This document shows, one piece after another, positions 10,576 to 23,490 of a stretch of 64,000 nt of DNA. Both the position numbers and the translations under genes were made by a program. Source of the stretch: Lentinus brumalis (lineage: Eukaryota > Basidiomycota > Agaricomycetes > Polyporales > Polyporaceae); assembly GCA_001792895.1 (NCBI GenBank), contig MARA01000047.1, forward strand, positions 124,001 to 188,000, read 5' to 3'. Under the pieces are notes generated by a model. It made no database searches. It saw only the letters and a list, made by a program, of their open reading frames with translations, and was not told the origin of the DNA. Every line of letters begins with the position of its first letter. Position 1 is the stretch's first letter.

Positions 10576-11854
10576 ATGTTTTCCAAAAAAGTCGAAGTCT
10601 GTGTCATCACCTCCCCTCGAAACCTTCCATGGCCAGCGGACTTGAAGGATCCCCGGGCCCCCGGTGTGGCGCCCTCATCATATCCTTCACAAGCTCTGTC
10701 GCCGTCTCGTGGCATTGCCTCTTCGCAGTCCGCGGAAGAGCGAGGGGTCGAGTTGGCGAATACCATGGGGATGATCGGGAGAGCGATGGGTTTCACTGGC
10801 ATGGGCGACGAGGTGCTAGGCAGTGCTGCCAGTGCCGGATATGTCCATTCGTCCACGCGCTCGTCGTCGATTATCACCACCGCCGCGCAACGCTACTTAT
10901 CTACAACAAGAAAGTCAACTCAAGTTATGCCGGATGCCCTTTTGGAACTCCAGGAAGGCGTCAACTTCGGCATTCGCGGAATCAGGGTGCACGCTGCCGA
11001 GGTCCGCTACAAGCCAGGCGACATTTTGAACGTGTCGTTGGGTGGAGATGGCGTACAGTTCAATTACACTGCTGCACGGCCCGACCTACACTGTGGCAAC
11101 TACCTTCCGTTGGCAGAGGCAACCCTCGGTCCTGTCATTCGGAACATGCAGGACGCACACGCCACCTATGACCATGGGTCGCCCGGGGAGATGCCGCTCT
11201 TGCGCAAAGAAGACTTGGTCCTCCTATACAGAGTCGATCAAATCGGTACCGACCTCTGTCTGTACTTCTATCAGATCAGAGAGAAACCTTCGATCATACA
11301 GCGACTGGACTTGAAGCTCCGAAATCGGGAGGAGGAAGCGGCTATGGCATACGGGACGCTCGATATCCCAGTGCGTACTCGTCGTGATACTGTATCACTG
11401 AACATACTCTCATAACTTGACCATAGAACCCGGTACAAGAACTGTTGAAGTACACCCTGAGCATGCTACCGGCCGGAAGCATCGCTATAGCGAGTACTGC
11501 GGACATCAGTCTCATCTATGTGAGTAGGCTCAACAGCGCAGCTCATCGAACGCTCACTCTCTGACTCTCATCTGCTAAAGGGAGACGGGAGAGAGCCGTT
11601 TGCGAACACTTCTGCGGAAGTGCAGAAGCAGCTCGGAGGTCGCTATGGCAAAAAGAAATGGCAGGAGCTCACCTCCACCTTTCGAGACCAAGGCGACGAC
11701 CCGAAGTCCCAAGCCAGCGACTCCAGTGAGTGCAACATTGGAATGACTGTTGAACGTATCTAAACATATCACCATCAGGCCGTCGGCCTTCGGGAAAGGT
11801 CGGAAAGGAGGTTATTGCACTGAAGAATACCTCCACAGGAATAGTCACGCATAG
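10576..11854 (+). CDS. Unknown basidiomycete protein, four exons
   Basis: I do not recognise the family. Exons at 10576-11370, 11427-11519, 11581-11725 and 11779-11854 join through three GT-AG introns with the frame kept, giving about 370 residues. The N-terminal quarter is Ser/Pro-rich and probably disordered (APSSYPSQALSPSRGIASSQ). The centre looks folded (ALLELQEGVNFGIRGIRVHA, KPGDILNVSLGGDGVQFNY, LLRKEDLVLLYRVDQIGTDL). The C-terminus is basic (GGRYGKKKWQELTS, GKGRKGGYC). No signal peptide or membrane helix is present. The TATA box and consistent splicing support expression. Confidence 0.65.
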
Positions 11855-12032
11855 AGATCCAGACGAAGGACACCAATGGTATTCTGGTATATAGCGAAGT
11901 TCCCGCCAGGACCGGCGTGTGATTTATCGTGTACCTAGTCACATAGATGGTTCCGTTAGGCTGCAGGGGAAGAATGAAGAGACTCTTCATATATTGAGCA
12001 CGTAAATGAGTAGTACTTTCTGTCTCATTGGT

Positions 12033-15000
12033 TCAAACCACGGTCAAAGTCGCGTTCAAGAACGTCTGATCGCTCGTCCCAACCTTGACCGAGAACTTCC
12101 CCGGTTCTACGACGAACTTGCTGCTCAGCGACCACACGGCGAGCTGCGTCGAGTTCACATGTATCGTCACCTTCTGCGACTCTCCGGGTCTACACAGCGC
12201 AACCCGGTCAGTATGTTCCTATCACCTAAGCTCGCGGGGAATATGAAGGGAGAACGTACCTGAGGTTGACCTTATGAAAGCCGACGAGTTCCTGGTTCGG
12301 GGTGACTACGGAACTGACGAGGTCTGTCACGTAAACCTGTAGACCAGTGAGAGAGAGTCTCCATGCATAACGTGAGATCAATACCTGGACGACTTCCTTT
12401 CCTTCCCTATCGCCGGTGTTGTGGACTGTCACCGACACGCTGAAGTCTTCGTCGGTGCCGATCGTCGACTTGGAGAGCTGAAGGTCCGTGCTGCGGGTAA
12501 CCTCGTCAAGGCAGGTCGGGGTAATCAGACTCGATGGGCCTCACTAGTTGAACGTCGTGTAGCTGAGGCCGTGTCCGAAGCTCCACAACGGGACGGGGCT
12601 GTCAAGGACATACTGCAGCCGAAGAGGATCAGAGGCTGCAGGAGTAAACGCTTGAGACGACCACGCAACGACGAACCTGATGTCCGAACTTGAGACTACC
12701 GTCGTCCAAGACTTCGCCAGGATCGATGAATCGCGCGCCCTTCAGGTAGTTGTAGAATACTGGAGTCGTTCCGACGCTCCTCGGGAAGGATACGGGCAGC
12801 TTCCCTAATCGCAGCAGTCGATTAGCACCTGAAGGTGCGAACGAAAATACGAGATCAGATGCACTCACCGGATGGGTTGACGTCCCCGAAGATGACCTCC
12901 GCGAGCGCAAGGCCTCCGAGCTCTCCGGGATAGAACTGCTGCACGACAGCGTCCGCGTCTGCCGTTCTCACACGGAGCACGGGCACGTAAGTACACGCAT
13001 AGAAGAAATAGCAGATTGGAAGCAGATATGGACTCACGCGCTTGTATCCAGGGCTCCGCCACCGGCTTGCCACTGACAATAACGACGATAACCGGCTTAT
13101 CCGGAACCGCATCCCTCACCGCCTGCACGAGTTGCAGCTGTGCCCCGACCAGGCCAAGGTCCGACAGATCCACGTGCTCGCCAGTGGTTGCGTTCGTACC
13201 AGGAGTCCACAAGAGCGTCTGGTCGAGCGACCAGGTGCCAACCATGACAACCGATGCGTCGGCGGCCTTCGCAGCAGCGATGGCGGCGGGTATGGCTGAG
13301 GGATCGTTCGACCAAAGTTCGCAGCCTTGCTCGTAAGTGATCTTGACGGAGGTGTTGGACAGGCGCTGGGTGAACCCGGCGAGTGGGGAGATGCCGTTGT
13401 TAGAGGCGTTGAAGAAGACGTAGTCGCCGAACTGCAGGAACGGAGGTATCAGAAACGCATGTGGAGAGTACAGAGAAGACAACTTACGGAGACGCGGTCG
13501 ACTTGCGGCCCAATGAGAGCGAGAGAGCTGATAGATTCGCTCAAAGGAAGGGCGTTGTTCCTATTTTCGAGTAAGACGATCGTCTCCTGTTCCATACTGT
13601 GGAGTAGCTCTCGCGTTTCCGGGGTGCGTAGAGTGGACAGATAGTCTTCGTACGGGTAGGGATCTGTGCGAACCATCAGCAGGACGATGGGCGCGAGAGC
13701 GGGGGTACGGACTCTCGAACAGCCCAAGGGTGAACTTCGTGCGGAGCATCGCTTTGACCGTCTCATCGACGTATTTGACATCCACCGTGCCAGCCCGGAC
13801 TTGATCTGTCACGCATGGTCAGCGACAGGTCTTCAGCCCTCGTAGAGGTCGCCTACCCGGAAGCGTTAGGAACGTGTAGCTCCCCCCACCCATCTCTCCA
13901 CTGAGCCCGTTCTCGAGCGTGACTTTCGCAGCGCACTCTCGAGTGTCGCAAGTGCCATGCTGGTTGATGAGAAGGTCAACAGAGCCGGCGTCGGTCGTGA
14001 CCCAGTACTTGTACCCCCATTCGTTACGGAGCTACGCGTGCAGAGCGTCAGACTGGATGGGTCCGGGCTCCTTGCGAGCCAATACTCACGATGTCGGTGA
14101 GGAGATCTGAAGATGAGTCTTGACATCAGCTACATAGAATGTGCTCTGAGCAAGAATTACGTACGAGTGTTCGCAATCGCAGGGATACCGTCATAGCTTG
14201 AGTATGCAGTCATGATCGACAAACTCTCGACGCACGCCCGATTGAAGGGCTTCAGATACATTGTGCGCAACTCGCGCTCTCCACCACTGACTTGTGCGGT
14301 ATTGCTGTTCGCAAGAGATAAGTGTTCAATTTCCAGTAGAGGCGGATTATGCACTCACAGTCCGCCTTGAGGACTCCCAAATGCGGCGAAGTGCTTGCAG
14401 GTCGCGGCCATGCGAGCAGTCGCGGAGGAGCTCGCGTTCCGTCTGCGACCAGATTGCAGACCGGTCACGTATGCGTGGCCCATCTCTCCGGTCCTGAGGG
14501 TATCGTGTCAGCTGCTGATTGTGCAGAGTAACTATGACAACGCACAAGAACGGGTCTTCGCCGAAGTTCTCCTCGACACGGCCCCATCGCAACTCACGCG
14601 ACAAGTCAAGCACGGGAGCGAAGACGTGAGAAATACCAAGACCCTCAGCTTCGTCCGCGATGGTCGCAGCTGCTTGTCTGAGCAGGTCGGGGTTGAAGGA
14701 GGCAGCGAGTCCGATTGGCGACGGCCAGATCGTGCCGTTATTCGTGAATCCATGTAGACCTATGAGAATTGTATATCAATACATTGACCGGATGAATAGA
14801 GCATGCGATAGACCTTCAGACTGGATGAGCGCAGGAATGCCAAGCGTTGTATTCTCAATGAGATACCGCTGGCCCACGGTCACGCCGTAGACAAACTTGT
14901 CCCAGGGTGTGAGGTACCCTCCCCAGATGGAGCCGGCTTTCTGGCTCATCATCAATTCCTGAAGATTGGAGTGATCGGCATAGGTCAGGCAAATGAGAAG

Positions 15001-15369
15001 CTGTGCGGAGCGTACCAGACCTGTCTGATTGAAGGTGAGCGTATCGTCGAGCGGGTCGTTGAAGTTCATCCAGCCATTCATGTCTCCCTGAATCCTGACA
15101 CAGGTGTATGAGGATTAGCATCGACGAAGCAAGTCAGATCTAGCTTACAATTGTGCGACCTTCTCCTCGAGTGTCATCCTCGGCAGAAGATCATCGACCC
15201 TATCCTCTATTGCGGCATCGGGGTTCTTGTAGATGGGTTTCGAGCCATCCTTGTTGGTTGCACGAGCGTGCAGCGGAAAGTGAAGATCTTCACGAACATC
15301 CAGCCGAGTTGCGGGCACTTCAATTGCGCTCCAGACCAGAGGTAGCAGCAAGGTTGAGAGGGAACGCAT
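12033..15369 (-). CDS. Secreted glycoside hydrolase family 3 enzyme (beta-glucosidase type)
   Basis: GH3 enzymes remove terminal beta-linked sugars, here probably glucose or xylose from plant or fungal cell-wall oligosaccharides, outside the cell. The ATG at 15369 begins a signal peptide (MRSLSTLLLPLVWSAIEVPA), then RVDDLLPRMTLEEKVAQL. Blocks typical of the TIM-barrel domain follow: IPALIQSEG, FAPVLDLSRELRWGRVEENF with GEDPFL, and ATCKHFAAFGSPQGG. VTTDAGSVDLL carries the likely nucleophile Asp. The second domain has ETIVLLENRNNALPL, VVMVGTWS and QQFYPGELGGLALAEVIFGD. The fibronectin-type domain ends PNQELVGFHKVNLR and LNATLTVV. The gene is cut by many short introns; an apparent TAG near 14038 lies inside one (GTGAGT...CGTAG). 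The frame looks intact. It is divergent with the GH92 gene. Confidence 0.92.
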
Positions 15370-16020
15370 GATTGGGGAGCGCTCACCGACACGGTCACGT
15401 ATCGGCAGTCCGGTAGGAGAGCTACATGAAGGCAGCCTTCGACCGCTGTGGCTTTATACCTGAGGTCACCGGAGAATACTGAGCATCCTAGTGACCAGAC
15501 TGAGCGGGCCGCCAGGGCGCATCATTGGCGTGTTACGACTGTTCAGGGCGAGCACGAGGGTGGGGACCGAGGATCTGCCGACCAGCACGATGCTATGAGT
15601 ACACGGAAGCACCATACCGGATGAGCTTCCATGAACCTTGCCATCACCAACAGATTTCCACTCGTACGAAGCCCAACGTGATGGCAGCTGACCAAGATGT
15701 TCGTCGCATCGCGGGAGGAATTGAGGCTATCGCGGTGCATTAGAACATATGCTGGTACAGGATCAAGAGCTATACCTGACATGTACCAGTCGTCACTATA
15801 CCACCGACCGTAGTGGGGTGCACTTAAGTATGTGGGCGAATCTGCTCAAGGTACAAGTTGAACCTCGAAAAGGTACTTACCACCTTTGCGACAGCAAATT
15901 CGTGGGAATTGCCACGTGGGGGAGCCGTGAAGCTGGTCAGGCGGGGTCGCCTCTGAGCCTGCTGTCCCTCCTTTGCTTCCGACCATCATCGTGCCGTTGA
16001 AGAGTCTCCTTCGCTGGAGA
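15370..16020. promoter_or_regulatory. Shared divergent promoter region of GH3 and GH92 genes
   Basis: About 650 bases between the two start codons. A TATA box facing the GH3 gene lies at 15453-15458. I found no clear TATA facing GH92. No coding sequence is recognised unless the GH92 protein starts at 15973. Confidence 0.6.
15453..15458 (-). promoter_or_regulatory. TATA box of the GH3 gene
   Basis: TATAAA on the minus strand within GGTATAAAGCC, about 84 bases upstream of the ATG at 15369. Confidence 0.6.
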
Positions 16021-19000
16021 ATGTGGCGGGAATCTAGGAACGACAAGATCGTGGGGAGGTTCATTATTCTCGCAGCTGTCCTGCTCTCGGTTAGCGCCCG
16101 ACTTCACCAGCGCGACGCGCCATCCGCGTTCTCTAAACCTGCCAGCAGTGCAGTCGACTATGTTGATCCGTATGTGCTGTCTGTATCATCTACTGACCTA
16201 GGACTGACATGATTGCTTAGATACATAGGCAACGGCGGGGACTCTCCCAACGGCTCCGGGGGCATGATACCTTCTACCGCGCCTCCGTTCGCCATGACGC
16301 GTTGGACAGCACAGACACGCCAGAACTACGTCTCCGTGACCCCTTACAACTACACCGACACGTCTATTTACGGTTTTCAGGGCACTCACCAGCCTGCAAT
16401 CTGGATGGGCGAAAGCGGGCAAGCGATAATCGCCCCCGGTGCAGGCCAGGTCCAATCCGTCTTCGACAAGCGCGGCATGAGCTTCAAGCACGAAGACGAG
16501 ATTGCTACTGCAAGCTACTACTCAGTGCTCCTAGATGGCATTGAAGGCGGGCAAATCCATGCCGAGCAGTCTGCCAGTGAGCCCATGCGCTGCGATCGAA
16601 ACACTGCGTCGACTGACACAATATGAGCTAGCTTCGCGCGTTGGTCACCTCCGGTTTACGTTCAAGGATACGAAGACGCCGTATGTCCTTGTCGAGGCGA
16701 CACGCGCTTCGGTTATGGGCTCTGATGACCCCACGAACGTGACCTATCCGCTGGGCGAGATCACTATCGACCCTCTGCATCGTGAGATCTCCGGACGCAA
16801 CCCCGAGCGACAGGATTTCATCATAGGCCCCAGCCCCGCACCAAGTTTCGCCGGCTACTTCGTCGCTCGGTTCGACGTCCCCTTTGCAAGCTATGGGACA
16901 GCTCAAAATGGTACCATCTCGGAGAATGCGACCTCCGGGGAGGGTGCGCTACTCTCTGGCTTTGCTCGGTTCCCGACTGGCGCCCACCAGGTCAACGTTC
17001 GCGTCGGGGCTTCGTTCATCTCAGTCGAACAGGCGCGCAAAAACCTGGATACTGAGATCCCCGACGGCACTTCGCTGGAGAAGACTGCGGAGAAGACTCG
17101 CGCTGCATGGGCCGAGAAGCTGGACAGGATCAAGGTGGAGGGAGCGACGCAGGAGCAGAACGAGATCTTCTACACCGCCGTCTTCCACACGCTTCAGGTA
17201 CGGTGCCTTACAATACGAGTCGTCCTCGTGCTGACGTGTGCATCTCCACAGTACCCATACGAGCAGAGCGAGGACGGGAAGTACTATTCAGGGTACGACG
17301 ACACCGTCCATGAGGGCGATTCGTACACTGGCTACTCAATCTGGGTACGTTGTACCCGCACAGGATTTGACGACCGACTGATGAGCTCGTAGGACACTTT
17401 CCGTGCAGAATGGGCCTGGCAGATCTTGCTGGCGCCCGAGCGCATTCCAGGCATGGTGCAAAGTATGCTACAGGATTACATCGAGGTATGCCTCGCTGAA
17501 CCCAATTTCAAATCTCGGCTCATTGCCTCTATAGGGTGGATGGCTCCCTATGTGGAAGAACATCGTCGGTAAGTCGTGCGGCTGCAAGGGCACGAAGGTG
17601 ATGCTGACCATACACCCGCAGAGACCAACATCATGGTACCGATCCGCCGTGATCTGACATGGTCATGAATCTGACGCATCCACAGGTCGGCACGCATGCA
17701 GACTCGCTCATTGCTGAGGCCGTCGTGAAGGGCATCCGCGACTTCGACCTCCAGACAGCGTTCGAGGCTGTCCTCAAGGACGCGACAGTTCCTCCAGACA
17801 ACGACTGGAACACCTCGTGAGTAGGCTGCGTGAGTCCTTGGCTGTCTCTGACTTGGTGGCATACAGGTACTTCGACCGAGAGCAGGTAAAGCACACGCAA
17901 GAGGTTCCCATTCCTTGTGCTGATCCTGGTGTGACAGCATGTAGGCTACGAAGTGCGCGCAGGTCTCTCATCCGTGTACGCATCCCATGGCTGGGTCGCC
18001 TCCGACATCCACTCCGAAGCCGCCTCCCGCACGCTTGACTACGCCTGTACGTCCGCTTAAGCCTAGCCTCCTGCCGCGCCAACTGATGGCCTCCTAGACG
18101 ACGACTACGCAGCCTCCGTCCTCGCAGCTGCAGTCTCCGAGGACAAATGGGCGGCCAAGCTCCGCGAGCGCGCGTTCAGTGCGCCGTTCACGATCTTCAA
18201 CAACGAGACCGGCTTCATGGAGGCGCGCCACGCGAACGGCTCGTGGGCGGGCCAGGACGCGGGCTGGACCGAGGGCGACATGTGGGCGTACACGTTCGAT
18301 GTCGTGCACGACGTGCCTGCGCTCATCACGCGTCGGGGCGGCAATGCGTCGTTCGTGAAGTTCCTCGACGAGCACTTTGATGGAGGTGAGCAGCGAAGCT
18401 CTCGGTGGGTACTCTTCACTGATCGATTTGCAGGACACAATGACCACACGAATGAGGTGAGCGGGCGAGATAGGTGTTCGGCCATTTCTACGAACGCTGA
18501 CTCGGCACGAAGCCTTCGCACCACATCCCGTACTTCTACTCGCTCGCAGGCGCCGCCAGCAAGTCGCAGGAGCGCATCCGGGAGGTGACCAAGATCAACT
18601 ACAACAGCTCCGTGAACGGTCTCTCTGGGGTACGTACCCCGAGTCAATTCCGCTCAGTCGGAGACTGATGTTCTGTATATTAGAACGAAGACTGCGGACA
18701 GATGAGCGCATGGTACATCTTCAGCGCGCTCGGGTTCTACCCCGTCGACCCCGTCTCCGCCGAGTACGTCATCGGAACGTGAGTGCATCCATCCTCTGCA
18801 GTGCTCTCCTGCTCACCACCGCGCGCACTAGCCCGTTCTTCGACAAGGTCACTATCGACCTCCCAGCTGCGAAGCATCCACTGGTCATCACCTCGCCCGG
18901 GGCGCCGAGCAAGCCATATATCAAGAACGTCAGCGTGAACGGGAAGAAGCTCGCCGGTCCGATCCTCACGCATGCGGACATCGCGTCTGGCGGGCATATC

Positions 19001-19148
19001 GAGTTTGAGATGAGCGAGACGCCGCAGGCGTGGGCTTCGGCTACTCTGGTGAGTGCAAGGGATGAATCGTGAGGATGCGACGGGAACTAAGGGGCGTCGT
19101 TCGTGGTAGGGGAAGGAGGAGAAGAGGTATGATCATGTCGAGCTGTGA
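16021..19148 (+). CDS. Glycoside hydrolase family 92 alpha-1,2-mannosidase-like protein
   Basis: GH92 enzymes are calcium-dependent exo-mannosidases acting on alpha-linked mannose of glycoproteins or mannans. A hydrophobic signal or anchor lies at the N-terminus (FIILAAVLLSVSA); the start could also be 15973. Family blocks in order are YIGNGGDSPNGSGGMIPSTA, QGTHQPAIWMGESG, and GYDDTVHEGDSYTGYSIW joined across an intron to DTFRAEWAWQILLAPER. GWVASDIHSEAASRTLDYA, NGSWAGQDAGWTEGDMWAYT, HIPYFYSLAGA and NEDCGQMSAWYIFSALGFYP follow, with NVSVNGKKLAGPILTH near the end. About ten short introns splice cleanly, for example QSA|TSRVGHLRF at 16580-16633. The last exon ends YDHVEL with TGA at 19146-19148. 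I see no lesion. Confidence 0.93.
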
Positions 19149-19187
19149 TGGCTGGCTGTACGACACTGGATTGCAATGCATATCCGC

Positions 19188-20802
19188 TCATTTACGAAGC
19201 AACTTCCCTGTGGTGCTAATCTGCCACACGTTCAGGTTAATCTTGGTATGATAGGAACGCAAGGGGTGGAACTCACGATATCGATCTAATCTATCCCACT
19301 CTGCATCGGGAGGGAATTGTTCCCCCAGGTGGACCATGTCGCGCTCCCGACCACGCAGATCCTGAAGTTTGACCCGCATCCCCTGCAACGTGGGGACTTC
19401 TGTCTTCAAGCGTTGCGCGAGCACAGGTAGATCCAGTTGCGCGAAGAATGCCTCCGGTGGGCATATAGGCGCGTCGTTCATTGTGGGACCCCCCCTAAAA
19501 CCCCCAGTCCTGTTCAGCAGGGATTCGTATCGAAGGCGCCAACAATCCAGGTTGACTTGCAGCCATTGCAGCTGCGCCATGCCTGCGCAGGAAGCTACCA
19601 CCGTGTCCTGCGGTAAGTTGTCAGCGTTTGCGCGCACTTGGCAACACACGCCAACTCACCAACATGGTACTGGCGTTCAGCTCGTCTCGATCAAGGGGAT
19701 CAAACGAGACGTCGAGCCTGAGTCCTGCGAGGAACTGAGTGGCCTGCCGACGGAACAGCGTCCCGAAGGCCTCTAATGTCGCCGTGGATGCACGGACGTC
19801 GAGAACAAGATACTTCGGGCGCGCGACCCGTAGCATCTCTCCGAACATGCCAAACTGCCACTCAAGCAAGTCCGACACCTCTACTCTCTCCACTTCGCAT
19901 TCGAGCCCGAGTGCCCACCAGTTGTGCATTGACCCGTGGAAGCGTTCCAGCCGGGCCCAGCTGCCGTGCGCGCGCTGCGCCACCCGGTTGCGGTTGCGAA
20001 ATTCTGTGCAGACAGTGATGATTTGCGCCTCGTCGAGGAGAATCCCGTTTGCAACGGACGCACTGACACTGAGATCCAGGACGTTCGGGAAGGCATGGGC
20101 GTAGTGGGAGACGTGTATGGGATCCTTCGTATACAGCTCGAGTGAGGTCACGTCGTGGAAGACGATGTCCTCATAGACGGTCTTTGCAGGATCTGTGCCG
20201 CCCCATGTCCCCGACACGCTGCAGAGAGTGTCATAGAGCGGGGCAAGGACGACGATAGGATTATTTTGAAGATCGTCCGGCAAGAACCGATAGTGCTTGT
20301 TCCGGAGCTCAAAGTCTACCCGGACATCGAAGACTTCGTTCTTCATCTCCTGGAGCATTGCGCGTGCCAGAGGGCCTGCTTCTGCAACATGTATGTAGTT
20401 GATGAACCCGATCTCGGCGAGCGCGTCGGGGAGGTGCAAGTCGACGGCCAACAGTTGCTCGGCATGGGAGATGATCAGCGCGCGGCACCATAGCAGGTGC
20501 CCGTACTCGAACAGAAAGTCCCGTAAGTCGGCCACGCTCTCGGGGGAGGGGGATTCGACAGTGAAGTGAACTCGGAGAGGTTGATCGAATCGGTCCAGGT
20601 TTCCTGAGCCACCGAGCATGAATGCTATAAAGGAAGTGATGTCTTTCCCCGTATCGAGAGTCACGAAATCCGACAAGAGGAGTTTTGCGCCTTGGAGGTT
20701 CAAGAGCTTGCAAGTCTTCATCATCGTGGAGATCTCGTGTCTCTGGCAAAGCGACATGATGAGATGGAGGATGTCGTAGTTCAACTCCCGCGTGATGTCC
20801 AT
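19188..20802 (-). CDS. F-box-like leucine-rich protein
   Basis: A member of the F-box-like family that recurs through the window. The N-terminus reads ELNYDILHLIMSLC then STMMKTCKLLNLQGAKLLL, the same layout as the paralogues to the right (LNYD.LH..MS, then .M.TCK.L...G...LL). A leucine-rich body follows, with HYAHAFPNVLDLSVS and ALGLECEVERVEVSDLLEW. One intron near 19606-19660 joins STML to DTVVASCAGMAQLQW. The last exon ends STTGKLLRK; a possible further intron near 19250-19280 would change only the tail. The ATG at 20802 sits directly after a splice acceptor (TTTTAATAG), implying a 5' UTR intron. The gene converges on the GH92 gene with only 39 bases between stops. Confidence 0.75.
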
Positions 20803-21440
20803 CTATTAAAAGGTCCCGGTCAGCGGAAGTGATGGTGCAGATAAAAGATATACGTACGGTCACGGACTATAACTCGTCCAACAGCGTTGTTGGACGGACA
20901 CGTTATTGATCGGTGGCGCTGCACGCAACTTGGTCCGAGTCTGTAGGCAGTCTGTCGACGTGAAATCAAATGAGACTTATTAAAGCGATACATGGAAGAC
21001 GATACGCACAACGAGCAGAAGTCGGCTCTTTGGCAAAGCCCGAGATGATAGAAGAGAAAGAGGACTTACTCGCCGAGTGGGCTTACTTAGCCACATGATA
21101 AGTATCAGGCGCCCATATCCAGATCTATCCTCGGAGGAGATAAGTACTCACTCATAGCTAGCAGCAGCGGGCGCGCACAAACATGAGACGTCAAGAACGC
21201 ACTGCGGTGAGTCAAGGATACCGAACGGGACCTACGGGACCTCTGTGTGCATGGGGCAAACTCGATAAGTATCGGAAAGCGATGTCCAGTAAGAGAGCCA
21301 TGCCGACGTACTCGACGAGCGCATCCTGACGCGGAGGTGAGACAGAGTAAATCTCACATGTTTTCAACCGGACGCTGTCAGGACTCGTCGCAATCGAGCC
21401 TGCGGCATTGGTCCATAGCAAGACGGATATTTGCGATTCA
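20803..21440. other. Intergenic between two F-box-like genes
   Basis: The part next to 20802 is probably a 5' UTR intron of the minus-strand gene (donor GTACGT near 20855). I see no gene in the remainder. Confidence 0.4.
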
Positions 21441-22891
21441 CTACCATGGCCAGCCCTCCGGGTACTGTGGTATCTGATCTCCCTTACGGAACATCCCCAC
21501 CTTCTTCTCTGCTACCCACAATTCCAGCGAGATGTCCCTCAACGACGGTGCGCAATTTTGTATGCGGACAGCGAGGGAGTCCGGATGAAGCATGCGTTTG
21601 CACTCGTCCGGACTCCCGGTACCGTCTATCTCCACGAGAACGTCCCCGCACGAGAAGGCGATGTCGAGCGATCGAAGGGAGTCACGGCCGACGTACTCGA
21701 ATAGCGTATCCTAATACGAACATACGACTGAGCGGATAGTCGTTGAGGCAAAAGATAGCGACATACCAACATGCCCGTAACGTCAGCCAGGGGTTCCTCC
21801 GGATCCACGAGGACGTGGAGATCGAGATGCTCCAGGTCCCTGCCAGTGCGCGACAAGATCCGAAGAGCATCCCGCACCGCCCGCGACATGAAAATGCCCA
21901 AATGGATCTGCTTGACGTGAATATCCCTCATGAGCTCCTCGAATACCCCCGCGATGATGGCTTGGTGATCCTCATCTATGGCTCCCATGAACGACGTGAG
22001 CTTCTCAACGGTACCCTGCAGCCCCAGGCCCCAAAGGTCGATCGGGGTGCCTTCGAGGTGCTCCCAGGTGGACCACCCGCCTCGCTCGCGCAGGGACGTA
22101 CGATTCCTTTCGCGATGCACCCCGAGCTCTTCCCGATCCTCCTCGTCGAACCCCCTGTACGCGGACCGTCTTCCCAAGAAATATAGCGATACCAGGTTCG
22201 GAAATGCGTGAGCGTATTCGGCGCTATCGATGGCGGAGTAGGTCTGCAGGCGGAGCTTGCGTACATGGGGGAACACGATGTCGGCGCCACGGCCAGGCGT
22301 AATGTGGGCCTTGACTCCATAGGCGGAGACCTCTATAAGGGTGTTGCGGAGCGAGCTGAGTGGCAAAATCGGGTTATTGTCCTCTACTGGTTCGGCTCCC
22401 CGTTTCTTGCAGTCCACTACCGCGATCTGCACGAAGCCGGACATCTTCGAGAGTAGGTCAAACGAGAGCCTGCCCGGCATCCTCATGGACAATGTCACCA
22501 TGTAGGCGATCCGCGAGAATGCCTGAATAAGGCCGAGATCGGATTCGAGCATAGCTTCCGGGTCGAGCAGTCGTAGATGATGCAGCCGGAGGACTGGCGC
22601 GACAGACTCAAGGAAGCCTCGCAGCAGCAGCGCCGCTTCCGCGTAAAGACGCCCGCATTCGAAGGTGAAGATGCTGAGGTAACGGATGCGATGGTAGAGA
22701 TCGGCGGCCATAAATTGGGTGAAGAACCGGATGTCATGCTCGTCTTTGAGGGTAACTTCGTGCAGGAGGAACTTGGGTCCTTCCCTGTAGAGAGTCTTGC
22801 ACGTTCCCATCATGCTGAACACCTCCCGCTTGGACAAAAGCGACATAACGATGTGCAGAACATCGTAGTTCAGCGCGGGTCGAAGGTCCAT
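21441..22891 (-). CDS. F-box-like leucine-rich protein (LNYDVLH subgroup, copy 1)
   Basis: Very close to the genes at 40535-42010 and 49849-51321. The N-terminus is MDLRPALNYDVLHIVMSLLS with KREVFSMMGTCKTLYREGPK, an F-box-like helical bundle, then a leucine-rich body (FPHVRKLRLQTYSAIDSAEY, FPNLVSLYFLGRRS, GTPIDLWGLGLQGTVEKL). One intron (donor GTATGT near 21769) joins GML to DTLFEYVGRDSLRSLDIAF. The tail includes LAVRIQNCAPSLRDISLELW and ends PEGWPW. The frame is open upstream of 22891 but has no ATG there, and the ATG abuts a splice acceptor (GTACGGCAG), so a 5' UTR intron is likely. The upstream region is shared with copy 2. Confidence 0.85.
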
Positions 22892-23490
22892 CTGCCGTAC
22901 TATTTCATGAGAAGCTGCGACGTGGCTCAAAAGTCAATGCTAAAAAAATTTCTTACCGTAAGTAGCCCGTCTCCAAGAATGACAGATTTATGTGGATCTG
23001 CGAAGCGATGCGTGGAGTGCACTCAGTTGCCCGCAGACACTGCGGCGCTAGAGTCACATAGAAGGTAAGTACTGGTACTGCACATCCGCAGTATATCCAG
23101 CTAGCTCTCGGATTCACAGTAAGAGGAACTTACCAGCTCAATTTGAATGCATGTTGGATCCCCAACGGGATGCTCGCTACCGAAAGAAACTTAGAAAGAG
23201 CGTTCGAGCGCGGCGCGCTGGCATCGTCTCGTCACGGACGCGTTGTGACTCCCGTGACGTCACGCGTTGGCGCCGACGACGGGGGCAGGAGGAGGAGGAC
23301 CCTCCAACTTTCAAAGCGCTTGTACAGAGTCCAATGCTACATGTGCAGTACAACAACACAATTATCCAAAAGCAGGGAAATGGTGTAGGCTGCCACACAA
23401 GTCTGGTACCAGTACACTTGATGCCTCCGTCAGAGATTAGCCCACCGACGTCCTCGGCGGCCGTACGCGAACGAACTGGACATCGTGCTC
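22892..23490. other. Upstream region of F-box-like copy 1, duplicated at 42.0-42.45 kb
   Basis: It contains the predicted 5' UTR intron, a TGTTGGATCC block at 23150, a TGACGTCA site and an ACATGTGCAGTACAA block near 23340-23355. All appear in the same order upstream of the paralogue at 40535-42010. No gene is seen. Confidence 0.55.
23255..23262. promoter_or_regulatory. CRE-like palindrome TGACGTCA
   Basis: A perfect 8-base ATF/CREB-type palindrome about 365 bases upstream of the ATG at 22891. It is conserved in a matching position upstream of the paralogue (42352-42359). Use as a bZIP binding site is inferred. Confidence 0.5.

Noticed and set aside
14030..14100. Apparent TAG in the GH3 gene
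   Set aside because: It lies inside a GT-AG intron (GTGAGT...CGTAG). Splicing joins LLTDI to LRNEWGYKYW cleanly.
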